A stretch of DNA of 64,000 nucleotides from Pycnococcus provasolii (taxonomy: Eukaryota; Chlorophyta; Pseudoscourfieldiophyceae; Pseudoscourfieldiales; Pycnococcaceae): contig OW568868.1 of the NCBI GenBank assembly GCA_938743325.2, positions 744,001 to 808,000 of the forward strand. The letters run 5' to 3'. The position numbers and the translations under genes were made by a program. The notes below the pieces were generated by a model that saw only the letters and a list, made by a program, of their open reading frames with translations, was not told the DNA's origin and searched no databases. Below are positions 54,594 through 63,751 of the stretch, piece after piece. Each line of letters opens with the position of its first letter. Positions within the stretch are counted from its first letter, which is position 1.

Positions 54594-54895
54594 TCTGATG
54601 AGAGAAGAACTATTCATTTGGGAAATCACACACGGCAGAAAACCATTAGAGTTATCCTAACTTTGTAATCATGAACGAACACAATTCTTTTTTAATTTGG
54701 AGAATAAAGTCGATTACATGTTGTCTTTCGTTTGTTTTTTCGTAAATATATAGTTGAAGAATGAATGAATGAATGAATGAATTTTGCACATTTCTCAATA
54801 CTAACAAATGTTTACCCGAAGATCGTGATGGTGAATGAAGTCAAGTCAACCTTGAGCTGTTGCACATGTGTGTGTCTCTTGAGCGAGCGAGCTAC
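54594..54895. other. Convergent 3' region of mysC-mysD and mysA
   Basis: 302 bp, A/T-richer than the genes, with five GAAT units near 54760-54780. A GAATAAAG-like polyadenylation motif lies near 54701. No gene. Confidence 0.5.
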
Positions 54896-56470
54896 TTAGT
54901 TGCGCAGGTGTTCGGGCAGCTTGCGCACGCGCGCTGCCTGAACATCGCGGCGCTGAGATGATTGCACGGGCTCACCCGGCCAGTTGTACCCCTCGAGTGT
55001 TGCACTTGCGTCGCCGTAGAGCGACGCGTGCTCGATCCGCGCGCTCTCGACAGCCTTTACCACCTCGTCCACCTGGATGTCGGAGAAGAAGCTCGCCTCC
55101 CCGATGCCCGTCATGAGCGGGATGCGCTGATAGCCGCTCCTCAGGCTCGCAGCGTCACGCAGAGCGTACGCAACGACGTCGCGGTTGAGCGACGGGTGCC
55201 AGAGCGGGAGCTCAAGAGCCTTGAGGATGCTTATGGTTCGGCGTCGTTCGTCCGGCGTGATGAGGCCGCGCATCGCCGACAGCTCTGTTGTCACCGCCAT
55301 GTCGATCGCAACCGCCTCACCGTGGAGCAGCGGTGCGTTGGACTCCAGCGCCGCCATCTCCAGAGGCGGCGAGAGCGTGTGCCCGTAGTCGACGAGTCGA
55401 ATGAGGATGTGCTCGTGCAGGTTCGGCTCGAGTTCCTCGAGCATGCCTTGAATCGAGCGTCGGATCGTGTTGGAAGCCACCTTCTCGAGGTGCGGCGCGG
55501 CGTCTCTGCTGGGGCAGAAGTGTGCTTGCACGAGCGCGTCGGCGTGATCTTCGAGGAGCTCGAAGAGCACGTCGTCCTTCACGCAAGCCATCTTAACGAT
55601 TTCCGCGGCGCCGTTTCGGATGTTGCGTGTGTCGAGGCTGCTCATCAGCGACCGATCAATCAGCGTGGCAAGCGGTGGGCTGTACGTGCCAAGCTTGTTC
55701 TTGTGTCCGTTGAAGTTGACGCCCGTCTTGACGCCAATGGATGCATCGACGACGCCCATGAGCGTCGTGGGGCACTTGATGACGGGCGTTCCTCGTCGGT
55801 ACAGGTTGACGGCGAGACCGACGATGTCGAGGCAGACTCCGCCACCAATGGCGATGACGGGGTGTCGTCTCCTGTCGACGCCGAACTTGCGCATTCTCTC
55901 CGCCACCTCGAAGACGAGCGCCATTTCCTTGTTCTCCTCGCGCGTGGGTAGTGTTAAGACTTCGTACTCGACATCGTGGTGCTTCATGTACGCGTGCAGG
56001 TCGTCGCCGTGGTGCTGATAGACGTTCTCGTCTATCACGATGAGGCGTCGCAGTGGTATGCGCAGGTCCTTGCCGCACCCGCACCGCAGCGGGTAGGAAT
56101 CAGGCACGACGCCTACTAAGAGATCGGTTGATGCCTTGTTGAATAAGCTTGAGGGCACCTCCTTGACGGCGTACTGGATAGGTATGCTCGCAGAAACTGT
56201 GAAGTGTCCACTCGAGAGGCCGTCCGTGCCGCCTTGCGTGAGCCCGTTGAGTCCCGTGCGATTCGGCCCATTTTCTTCGTTGTTGGCGATTTGTTTTTTC
56301 AGATTCGCCTCAGGCGCGTCGATCGCCGCGACAGAGTCGTTGATGTTCTCTTCTTTTTGAATAGTGGTTGCTGAGGAGACTTTGGCGGGTTGCGCGAGAC
56401 ACCACGTCGTCGTGCGTCTCGTCCTCGGCGCGCTGATGCGCCTAGGTTTTATAGTGGTCGTTGTGAACAT
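54896..56470 (-). CDS. mysA: MysA-type sugar phosphate cyclase (DDGS/EEVS family)
   Basis: 524 residues from ATG 56470; the start is Thr/Arg/Ser-rich and resembles a transit peptide. The dehydroquinate-synthase-fold core begins near residue 110. Key blocks are I-A-I-G-G-G-V-C-L-D-I-V-G and P-T-T-L-M-G-V-V-D-A-S-I-G-V-K-T-G-V-N (NAD and substrate), G-A-A-E-I-V-K-M-A-C-V-K, R-L-V-D-Y-G-H-T-L-S-P and L-L-H-G-E-A-V-A-I-D (Zn and active site). It would cyclise sedoheptulose 7-phosphate. DDGS, giving the 4-deoxygadusol precursor, is preferred over EEVS because MysB-, MysC- and MysD-like domains are adjacent; key discriminating residues could not be aligned safely. The gene is separate, whereas red algae fuse MysA to MysB. 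Confidence 0.85.
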   Translation of the reverse strand: MFTTTTIKPRRISAPRTRRTTTWCLAQPAKVSSATTIQKEENINDSVAAIDAPEANLKKQIANNEENGPNRTGLNGLTQGGTDGLSSGHFTVSASIPIQYAVKEVPSSLFNKASTDLLVGVVPDSYPLRCGCGKDLRIPLRRLIVIDENVYQHHGDDLHAYMKHHDVEYEVLTLPTREENKEMALVFEVAERMRKFGVDRRRHPVIAIGGGVCLDIVGLAVNLYRRGTPVIKCPTTLMGVVDASIGVKTGVNFNGHKNKLGTYSPPLATLIDRSLMSSLDTRNIRNGAAEIVKMACVKDDVLFELLEDHADALVQAHFCPSRDAAPHLEKVASNTIRRSIQGMLEELEPNLHEHILIRLVDYGHTLSPPLEMAALESNAPLLHGEAVAIDMAVTTELSAMRGLITPDERRRTISILKALELPLWHPSLNRDVVAYALRDAASLRSGYQRIPLMTGIGEASFFSDIQVDEVVKAVESARIEHASLYGDASATLEGYNWPGEPVQSSQRRDVQAARVRKLPEHLRN

Positions 56471-57913
56471 CGCAGAGTCAAATGACGCAGAAGTGAGAAT
56501 CAGTGAAGTGTGCAAGCTAGCTATGTGTAAGGTGTGCGTGTGCAAAGGCCAGGCGTGTGCAAGCTGCGTGCGAGCAAGGCGTGTGCAAGTTGTTGATGGA
56601 GAGTCTTGCAAGCGCGGCCGGAGACGTGCACGCGAGTGGTTGCCTGCCTTAATGTGTGCCGTGCGCGCGCCTTTGTGCGTGTGCAAGGTGCGTGCGCGTG
56701 TACGAGCGTGTGCAAGGTGCGTGCGCGGCCGGAGACGTTATTGATGTGAACTGCTTGCAATCAATGACGTGTGCGCCGGAAGTGGGACGTATGCGCCGGA
56801 AGTGGGACACGGAGGTGTGTGCTGGAACTCACGTGAATACGTGTATTGACGTACACTGGGAACGAAGTTGGGTTTGTGGCCCACAAGGTGCCCGAGAAGG
56901 CGAAGGCGAAGGCGAAGGAGGAGTGGGCACTGGGCAGTGAGGAGGAGCACTTGTCACATACCTCTGAGGTGGTACGATAAAAGCCGTTTTCGAAGCCTCG
57001 TCGACCGAACAAAGGCGATTCTCCGTCTATCCTTCGGTTCGCTTTCGAGTGGTACAGTACATAGTCTACAGTACTGCGTTCTACGCGTCTCTCTCCGTGG
57101 CTGGGAGAAGAGGACCTTTTTGCGTGTTTTGTGAAAAAAGAAACGGCCCTTCGCTTCAGCCACGCATTCCTCCGCTCACGGCGCTTTTTGGTGGCTGTCT
57201 GCTGAGATTCCCTCGTCGTCTGCAAGCTTCGAGTGACGTCACTCGCTTCCAGGGGTAAGTGCACTTCCTTTTGGCTTCTTTTTGGATGCTTTTTTGCACC
57301 TTTTTGTTTGTTCTGGAAGATTTCTGGTCCAAAAAACTCCACGTTGGTGGTGCCCAAAACTTGGGCACCACCAGTGTGGGTCACCCTATCCACACTCCAC
57401 GGGTTTATTTTTCCACTTTTATTGGAATGTTCTTTTTCTCCTCTCTTCTTTGTCTCTTTTTTGCTCACTTTTGCCTTTTCCAGCAAGACCGATGGGAGAG
57501 CTTGCAAGTCTTGACCACCTCGCCGAGCCGAGAAATCGAATGAGGAGGCCTGGAGGCAGTTGGGCACCTCCGTCCGGGACCGGGACCGGGACCCCCAGGC
57601 AAATAAATCTCCGCCTCAAATCTCCAAAACAGGTTTCCAGCCACACCCGAAGGCCCCCCCCCCCCCCCCCCAAGGGGCCTGGCCGCGCGTTCGAAGTTCG
57701 TCTTGCACGCCAGCCAGCCATCACTCACTCACTCACTTCACTCAACTCACATCCACGCAATACGTGCGCACGCGCACACTTACACTTGTAGCAGACAGAA
57801 CCTCTTCTGCCTCTGCGCCTCTCGTTTCTTTGCTTGTCTCAGCTCAGCTTGCAGTCGGCCTCTCAGCATTCTATTCTCGTCACATCAGCTCCTTAACTAT
57901 CACCACCACAATC
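56471..57913. promoter_or_regulatory. Divergent regulatory region between mysA and mysB-SDR
   Basis: 1443 bp between the two ATGs. It includes a GTGTGCAAG-rich segment (56520-56740), a palindrome at 57339-57379, and a candidate 5'-UTR intron 57255-57483 (donor GTAAGT, pyrimidine-rich tract, acceptor TTCCAG). Eighteen consecutive C residues lie at 57654-57671. The stretch from 57485 on would be leader exon. Joint control of both genes is inferred. Confidence 0.5.
57339..57379. repeat. Long near-perfect palindrome in the mysB-SDR leader
   Basis: GGTGGTGCCCAA (57346-57357), spacer AAC, TTGGGCACCACC (57361-57372); adding one base per side and CCAC/GTGG after a 2-bp mismatch extends it to 57339-57379. 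It falls inside the candidate 5'-UTR intron. Confidence 0.85.
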
Positions 57914-59692
57914 ATGTGCAAGGGCGACACCACCACCTCGGCAGCAGTTGCTCACGGTTTCTCCGTGGAGTCCTTCTTGAGCAAGAGTCCTCCGGGTGTT
58001 CCAGACACTCCCATGGAGGAGGTGGCTGAAAGCCTTCGCGCAGCCTTGTCTTCAGACGACATATCAGTGATGAAGTCGCACATCAGCGAGGCTTTGCGTG
58101 TCGTCGCCGGCCTGGACCCGTACATGGCTGCCATGAGCACTCCTCCAAGTAAGGCTGTGTCCGATCTAGTCCAGAAAAGCGAACAGCACGACTGGGACGG
58201 CGCCTATGCGAATAAAAAAACCCAATTTAAACTCAAAAGGGAAATGTGCGCCGGCTCGCTCGAAGGCGCGTTCGTGCGCATGCTCGCCGCAGTCACGCAC
58301 GCGCGCGATGTGCTTGAAATTGGAATGTTCACCGCCACAACCACGCTCGCGATCGCCGAAGTCATGCCGCCGGACGGACACATCACCGCGCTCGAAATGG
58401 AGCCGTACTTAGTCGAGACCTTCGCGAAACCCGCGTTCGCCAGCGTGGGACGCGAGCACATGCTCGACGTCAAGCTAGGACCCGCCATGGAAGGACTCAA
58501 AGCGCTCGCGAACGAACACGCGCAGTTTGACTTGATCTTCATTGATGCAGACAAGCCGGGATACGAGTCCTATCTAGACACCATCCTCGAAAGCAACATG
58601 CTCGCGCCGCAGGGAATGGTCGTCGCCGACAACACGCTCTTCAAGTCCAAGACGTACCCGCTCGAGGCGAACTACGGAGGCATGGACGAAAACACGCGTG
58701 CGATGCACACCTTCAACCGACGCGTGCTGAACGATCCCACGCTCGAGGTGGTCATGCTGCCCCTGCGCGACGGTGTCAGCCTGATTCGACGAAAGGCGCC
58801 GAGCGAACTTCCCTCCAATCTGCAGCTGACAGGCGCGCACGTCGACACGACGGACGACGTCTTTCGAGGAGTTCCGCGCACACCAGAAGCGCAGGCCATT
58901 CAAACGACGCCTGTGCCATGCCTGCTCGATCGCCTGCGCCTGCGCGGGCAGGTCGCCATGGTCACGGGCGGTGGTCAGGGCATTGGACGGGCGTTTGCGC
59001 ACGCACTTGCCGAGGCTGGTGCGCGCGTTTCCGTCGTGGACATCGATCAATCTAAGGCGAACGCCGTCGCCAGCGAGCTTGTCGCCAAAGGCGCCAAGGC
59101 AATCGCGCTTGCCGCAGATGTCAGCAGCGAGAAAGACTGCCACCGCATGGTGGACGAGACGGTTGCGCAGCTCGGAGGATTGAACATCGCATGCAACAAC
59201 GCGGGCATCAACCGCAACAGCGCGGCGGAAGAGACGACCATGAAGGACTGGGACGACACGTTCAACATCAACACGCGCGGCGTCTTCATGGGATGCCAGG
59301 CGCAGGCCAAGTACATGTTCGCGAACGGTGGAGGACGCATCGTCAATACCGCGTCGATGGCTACACTGCTCGTGCCGCATCCACAGAAGCAGGCTGCGTA
59401 CAACTGCTCGAAGGCGGCTGTGGTGAAGATGACCGAGACGCTCGCTTGCGAGTGGGCTGACCGCAACGTGCAGGTGAACTGCATATCTCCCGGCATCGTG
59501 AATACAGCACTCATTCGCGAGAGCCCCGCTCTCGCGCCTCTCGTCAATCAGTGGCTGGACCAAATCCCGATGGGTCGACTTGCCGAGGTGGCTGATCTGC
59601 AGCTCGCATTTTTGCTTTTATGCAGCCAGCACGCCAATCCTTACATGACTGGTCACAACCTCGTTGTGGAGGGGGCGCAGAGCCTGTGGTAA
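57914..59692 (+). CDS. mysB-SDR: MysB-type O-methyltransferase fused to NAD-type short-chain dehydrogenase
   Basis: 592 residues from ATG 57914. Residues ~35-290 match MysB, the methyltransferase giving 4-deoxygadusol: A-G-L-D-P-Y, L-E-I-G-M-F-T-A (SAM motif I, ~133), D-L-I-F-I-D-A-D-K (~208) and P-L-R-D-G-V-S-L-I-R-R. After a ~50-residue linker, residues ~340-592 are a classical SDR: T-G-G-G-Q-G-I-G, V-V-D-I-D after strand 2 (Asp favouring NAD over NADP), N-N-A-G, a T-A-S serine and Y-N-C-S-K. Both halves keep catalytic residues and the frame is unbroken. The SDR step in this pathway is unknown: it could oxidise or reduce the cyclitol or its amino substituent. Fish gadusol enzymes pair methyltransferase and oxidoreductase similarly, but homology is not shown here. 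Confidence 0.93.
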   Translation: MCKGDTTTSAAVAHGFSVESFLSKSPPGVPDTPMEEVAESLRAALSSDDISVMKSHISEALRVVAGLDPYMAAMSTPPSKAVSDLVQKSEQHDWDGAYANKKTQFKLKREMCAGSLEGAFVRMLAAVTHARDVLEIGMFTATTTLAIAEVMPPDGHITALEMEPYLVETFAKPAFASVGREHMLDVKLGPAMEGLKALANEHAQFDLIFIDADKPGYESYLDTILESNMLAPQGMVVADNTLFKSKTYPLEANYGGMDENTRAMHTFNRRVLNDPTLEVVMLPLRDGVSLIRRKAPSELPSNLQLTGAHVDTTDDVFRGVPRTPEAQAIQTTPVPCLLDRLRLRGQVAMVTGGGQGIGRAFAHALAEAGARVSVVDIDQSKANAVASELVAKGAKAIALAADVSSEKDCHRMVDETVAQLGGLNIACNNAGINRNSAAEETTMKDWDDTFNINTRGVFMGCQAQAKYMFANGGGRIVNTASMATLLVPHPQKQAAYNCSKAAVVKMTETLACEWADRNVQVNCISPGIVNTALIRESPALAPLVNQWLDQIPMGRLAEVADLQLAFLLLCSQHANPYMTGHNLVVEGAQSLW

Positions 59693-59793
59693 TTTCGTGG
59701 GTCGGAATCAGAAAACAATCTCATTCATCCATTCCTTAAATTCTTTATTAAGCAACGACACAATAATTATATTACATAAGGTAGGTTAGTCTA

Positions 59794-61443
59794 CTACACA
59801 TCGCCCTCTTCGGCGTCGTCAGCAGTCATAGTGATGTTCGAGTACCTTGTTGTTGACGGTTTTGACGCCACCTTGATGCGCGCCATGTGCGGATGGAGGC
59901 ATGAGGCAATGAATGTGGTCAGGAACCAGAACATCATGAACGTGACCGCCATGAGCAGAAGTGGCTTGGATCTGGAGCCAGTTTTGGAGACCGCAACTCG
60001 CGTCCATGGAGAGAGCATGACACCAAGCTTTCCAATCGCCGACGCAATGCCGAACGAGCTCGAGCGTACATCTGGCGCAAACAGGAGCGGGGCTGACGCG
60101 TAGATGACTGGCCAAGCGATATCGTAGAAAAACGTCCAAATCACATACGTGCAGAGCAGTGAGCCGAGACTGTGAAATGCGAAAGCGGCAGCCATGGCGG
60201 CAACAGATGCGCCACAAGCGCCGCACGCGGCTGTCAACAGCCGTGCATATCCAAAGCGAGGAACGAACGCGTAGGCGGTTGCAACGAACGCGACGATGCC
60301 CACTATGTTAGCCACCAGCAGCGAACCAAAGTTCTGCGCTCGCGACGCGCCAGCTGCTTTCGCAAGTTCAGGAAGCCACTGGTAAAGCCCGCTCGCGAGA
60401 TTTGCAAAGAGCCAGAGCGCACACGTAAGCACTAAGACGCGATCGAAAGGCGGCAACATGCGATATGCAGTCGCCTGAGTAGTCTTTGACGACTCGCTGC
60501 TGTTGTCGCCTCCACGTCGAAGAGCTGCCGCCTGCGGCGGCGTTGCCTTGCCGTTCCACCTCGCGACTGCGGCGAGTGCCAGAGAGGCTTCTTGCGTGCG
60601 TCCCACCGCGACTAGAAATGCCGCGCTCTCTTCGGCAAGAAAGACCAGCGGCAGGAGAGAGAGCACGGCGGGCATGCCGGCGAATAGAAACACGTACCTC
60701 CATCCGAACTGACTCAGCACCCACCCCATGGCGACCTCCATGACGACGCCCGTCTTGAACCACACCTGCATCAACACTAAACACTCGTCGCGCTGCGCGG
60801 TGGGCAACCACTCAGTCAGCAGCGAGAACGCGACGGGAATCGATCCACCGACGGCGGCGCCTAGACCGAGCTGGCAGAAGAGCAGGCTGGTCAATGAGCG
60901 TGACGCGAACCCAATAACAGCCATGACGATGCCCACGGCCTGGCACGCCGCGAGCGTCCATCTCCGCCCGAACCGGTCGGAAGCGATTCCAAATAACGCC
61001 GCGCCCAGGGCGGCCCCGACGCCTGCTAAGGACAATAACGCCGCCTCTCCCAAGGCGTTGATCTTAAAGGATTCGTGGAGCTGCGGCAGGCACAGCGGCA
61101 TCATGAGCATGAGCGCGCCGTCCGCGCACCAGCAGAGTCCGCATACGGTAAAGTTGAAGAGCTGGTACCGGCCCCATCCCACTTGGTCGATTGCGCCTTG
61201 TACGAGAGCGACGACCGGTGACTCAGAGCTTGAGCTTGAACACGTTTGTAAGTTCGCCGAATTCTCAGGGACAGCCGCTGAGAGATGAGCAGGTGCGGTG
61301 CCCACAAGGAGAGCAGCGCTATCGTCAACGTCATCGTCGGCGGCCAAGTCGTCAGCGTGTGTCACAGTGGTTGTGCTGCGGCGCACCGTCACACCGGCCG
61401 TTGCGCCCGTGTTGCCGAGATTCGTCGCGCCGCTGACGGACAT
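59794..61443 (-). CDS. MFS transporter of the SV2/SVOP or organic-ion type, candidate MAA transporter
   Basis: 549 residues. After a polar N-terminus of ~65 residues, G-W-G-R-Y-Q-L-F-N-F begins helix 1. Loop 2 carries G-I-A-S-D-R-F-G-R-R, the MFS signature, and helix 4/5 has G-L-G-A-A-V-G-G-S-I-P-V. Twelve helices in two halves are apparent, with a Ser/Thr/Lys-rich loop near residue 320. SV2/SVOP-like proteins move organic solutes. It converges with mysB-SDR (101 bp between stops), so a role in export or vacuolar storage of mycosporines is inferred from neighbourhood only. Confidence 0.75.
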   Translation of the reverse strand: MSVSGATNLGNTGATAGVTVRRSTTTVTHADDLAADDDVDDSAALLVGTAPAHLSAAVPENSANLQTCSSSSSESPVVALVQGAIDQVGWGRYQLFNFTVCGLCWCADGALMLMMPLCLPQLHESFKINALGEAALLSLAGVGAALGAALFGIASDRFGRRWTLAACQAVGIVMAVIGFASRSLTSLLFCQLGLGAAVGGSIPVAFSLLTEWLPTAQRDECLVLMQVWFKTGVVMEVAMGWVLSQFGWRYVFLFAGMPAVLSLLPLVFLAEESAAFLVAVGRTQEASLALAAVARWNGKATPPQAAALRRGGDNSSESSKTTQATAYRMLPPFDRVLVLTCALWLFANLASGLYQWLPELAKAAGASRAQNFGSLLVANIVGIVAFVATAYAFVPRFGYARLLTAACGACGASVAAMAAAFAFHSLGSLLCTYVIWTFFYDIAWPVIYASAPLLFAPDVRSSSFGIASAIGKLGVMLSPWTRVAVSKTGSRSKPLLLMAVTFMMFWFLTTFIASCLHPHMARIKVASKPSTTRYSNITMTADDAEEGDV

Positions 61444-61690
61444 CTGCTTCGCTCGACAAGTTGGTGCCGGTGAACTTGTGGCCCTTGAAGAAGAAGGTGT
61501 CGGGAGCTGGCCAGTCTCCCCCTACCTGGGCCCAGGGGGTGGGGATCCCTCCTCGATCCTTTTCGCGTCCACCTTCGTTCGGGATCCCGGGAGAACGACG
61601 TTTCACGTCTGTTCGTGGTGTGTGTGAATGTGTGATGCGTGCAAACGAATGAATTACTGTAAATTGAATGAACTAACCTTAGACTACGAA
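61444..61690. other. Short intergenic region
   Basis: 247 bp upstream of the MFS gene and downstream of the NTF2-like gene. No motif recognised. Confidence 0.4.
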
Positions 61691-62827
61691 TTAATTGTTC
61701 GCAGGAGCAGGCTCCGCGGCAACGACGCGCCCTCTCTCTATTTGCTCAAGCACGGCAATTTCATCGTAAACAAAATAACCTTCCACGATTTGATTCGTCT
61801 CCGCGTGAACATTGAGGTGCATCTCGCCCAACACCACGACGCGCGATCCGCTCGCATCGCCGAAACGCGACGACGTACCCTCATGTTCACCAGCCATCGT
61901 CCAACGCACGGCAAGCCAGCTCCCGACCGCGGTGGGGCCATTGAGGCTGCACGCATTCGTTGCGAAGTCAATACGCCAGCGCGCGTTGGGAAACGCGGCG
62001 AACCAGCTTGCATAGTACTCCTCAAGATCTTCGTGGCCGACGAGCTCGCGTCCTGCTGGCGCTCTCACGAACGCGTGCTTGTGAAACAGGTTCGTGACAA
62101 GCTTAGAGGAGTCGGCCGTGCTGCCTGCATTCCACATTTCGTGCAGCTGAGCGCAAATGCGTGATGCACCACCGCCGCCGCCTTCATGCACGAGTCCGTC
62201 GATCGCAGTAGACACGCTGCTGTCGTCGACCACGCGCGCGTACTCAGCTGCAAGCCACTGAACGAGTCGTTTCTGTGCCGGCTTCTGAGCTCGTTGGCGC
62301 GCTAGATCGTGCGGGTCGCATCCCAGCTGGACGGCGAGCGTGTAATTATCTCGCACGAGCCACTCCTCGACGATAACTTCGTTGTCGATGACGCAGTGCG
62401 CGATGGTGAGTATGCGCGCGCGCCGTCCTGTGGGTGGCCCGTGCTCCGTTGCGCCTTTATGCGTGAGTCTGCTTGAGATGAGGTGGCTTGAGTGGTACTT
62501 GTTGGAGCTATCGCGTCCCCACACCAAACCCAGCGGAAACAAAGTTCGGTCCGGAAACGCTTCCAGAGTAATGTTAGTCGCTTCCGTCACTTCCTCCGCG
62601 CCTTTTGTGATGTGTGCGATCGTGTACACGGGACACTCCTTAGAGTAGTAGTTGTGGCATAACGAAGTTTGCTTTTCTTCCCAGATGGCGTACGTGATGG
62701 CGTCGATGTATCTGACTAAACTTCCGTTGAAGTTTGGGAATGACGCCGATTCTTCCTCTGGTGGTGAATGCTTGCTGCGCAGGTACCCGCAGCTGCTTAG
62801 TGGTAAGGGCTGTGGTGAAGTTGTCAT
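61691..62827 (-). CDS. Protein with two NTF2/SnoaL-like domains
   Basis: 378 residues. Domain 1 (~35-185) starts Y-I-D-A-I-T-Y-A-I-W-E-E-K, then H-N-Y-Y-S-K-E-C-P-V-Y-T, and has V-I-D-N-E-V-I-V-E-E-W-L-V-R-D-N. Domain 2 (~205-365) has H-E-M-W-N-A-G, V-T-N-L-F-H-K-H-A-F-V-R, G-H-E-D-L-E-E-Y-Y-A-S-W-F-A-A-F-P-N-A-R-W and I-V-E-G-Y-F-V-Y-D. These are the alpha-helix/beta-cone features of NTF2-like (SnoaL) domains, used by small-molecule cyclases, isomerases and lyases. The active residue cannot be named. It is on the same strand as the MFS gene and diverges from a second NTF2-like gene. A role on mycosporine intermediates is a hypothesis. Confidence 0.75.
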   Translation of the reverse strand: MTTSPQPLPLSSCGYLRSKHSPPEEESASFPNFNGSLVRYIDAITYAIWEEKQTSLCHNYYSKECPVYTIAHITKGAEEVTEATNITLEAFPDRTLFPLGLVWGRDSSNKYHSSHLISSRLTHKGATEHGPPTGRRARILTIAHCVIDNEVIVEEWLVRDNYTLAVQLGCDPHDLARQRAQKPAQKRLVQWLAAEYARVVDDSSVSTAIDGLVHEGGGGGASRICAQLHEMWNAGSTADSSKLVTNLFHKHAFVRAPAGRELVGHEDLEEYYASWFAAFPNARWRIDFATNACSLNGPTAVGSWLAVRWTMAGEHEGTSSRFGDASGSRVVVLGEMHLNVHAETNQIVEGYFVYDEIAVLEQIERGRVVAAEPAPANN

Positions 62828-63751
62828 ATTGGATACTGGCCGAGCGTGACGCGTGCGACTGGCCGAGCACGTTCAGGTAAGCTGCCTGGCAAGCACGTTG
62901 CCGTCAGTGGATGTGAATTGTGGGTTGTGACGCGCGGCCGAGCACACAGGTAAGCTGACAGTGAATTGTGACGTTTCTCGACTCGGTGGTGACGTGCGTC
63001 TCCTGTGCGTCTCCTCATTAAAAAAATAAGAAGGAGCTCAAGAACCGGTTCTAGAGTGCATCCCAATTTGCTGCGTGGTTTCCTTTGTTTCGTCCTTCGT
63101 CGTCGATCGTTGACGGAGATGCCACGTCGCGGGAACGAGATCTTTGCAATCTTTACCACTACCAAATACACCCATGGTGGGCCTCAATCTGTGCAATGTG
63201 CGATACCAACTATGAGACTTGCATCCCCTTGCACCTTGTGAGCTCACTTACCTTAAGGCTTAACTTACCGGGCTCTCCGGTCCACCTAAAGGTTTAAAGC
63301 CTAAAGCCTAAAGCCACAATGTTACAATGTATGTACCACGACTTGCAAGCTCCTAATAGGTACCACGGTAATAGGAAGTGGTAAAGTTTTTTATTGCATG
63401 CTCGTTAAACTCGTTCCAAGGCAAGCTGGCAAGGCGGTGCAATTTACTGTACCATCCTACCTTTTTTTAAGGGTAAACTTTACCGAGATGTGAAAAAATA
63501 TCTTCCCCACTGCCCGACCATTTCCGACGCACCTGGAAGATTTGCCTCGACCTTTTCAACCCAACCGCGTTTGGTTTGATGCTCCAAACATCCGTACACG
63601 TCACTCTTCCCTTGTTTTCTTGCCGCTTAAGTGTGTGCATCTCAACTTGTGCGCACTCACTCGCCCACTCACGACTGCCTTGGCACTCACTCTGGCACCT
63701 AAGCACCTGCCTGACTTGACTTGTGTTTGCACACTCTACCCTCCGCAAACA
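62828..63751. promoter_or_regulatory. Divergent region between two NTF2-like genes
   Basis: 924 bp. Contains an AAGCCTA tandem near 63295-63315. No gene with recognisable product. Confidence 0.4.

Noticed and set aside
56471-56686. N-terminal extension of mysA
   Set aside because: No ATG, His/Thr/Arg-biased; the first in-frame ATG at 56470 fits a transit peptide.
57560-57913. N-terminal extension of mysB-SDR
   Set aside because: Starts without ATG, crosses an 18-C run and is low-complexity; homology to MysB begins after the ATG at 57914.
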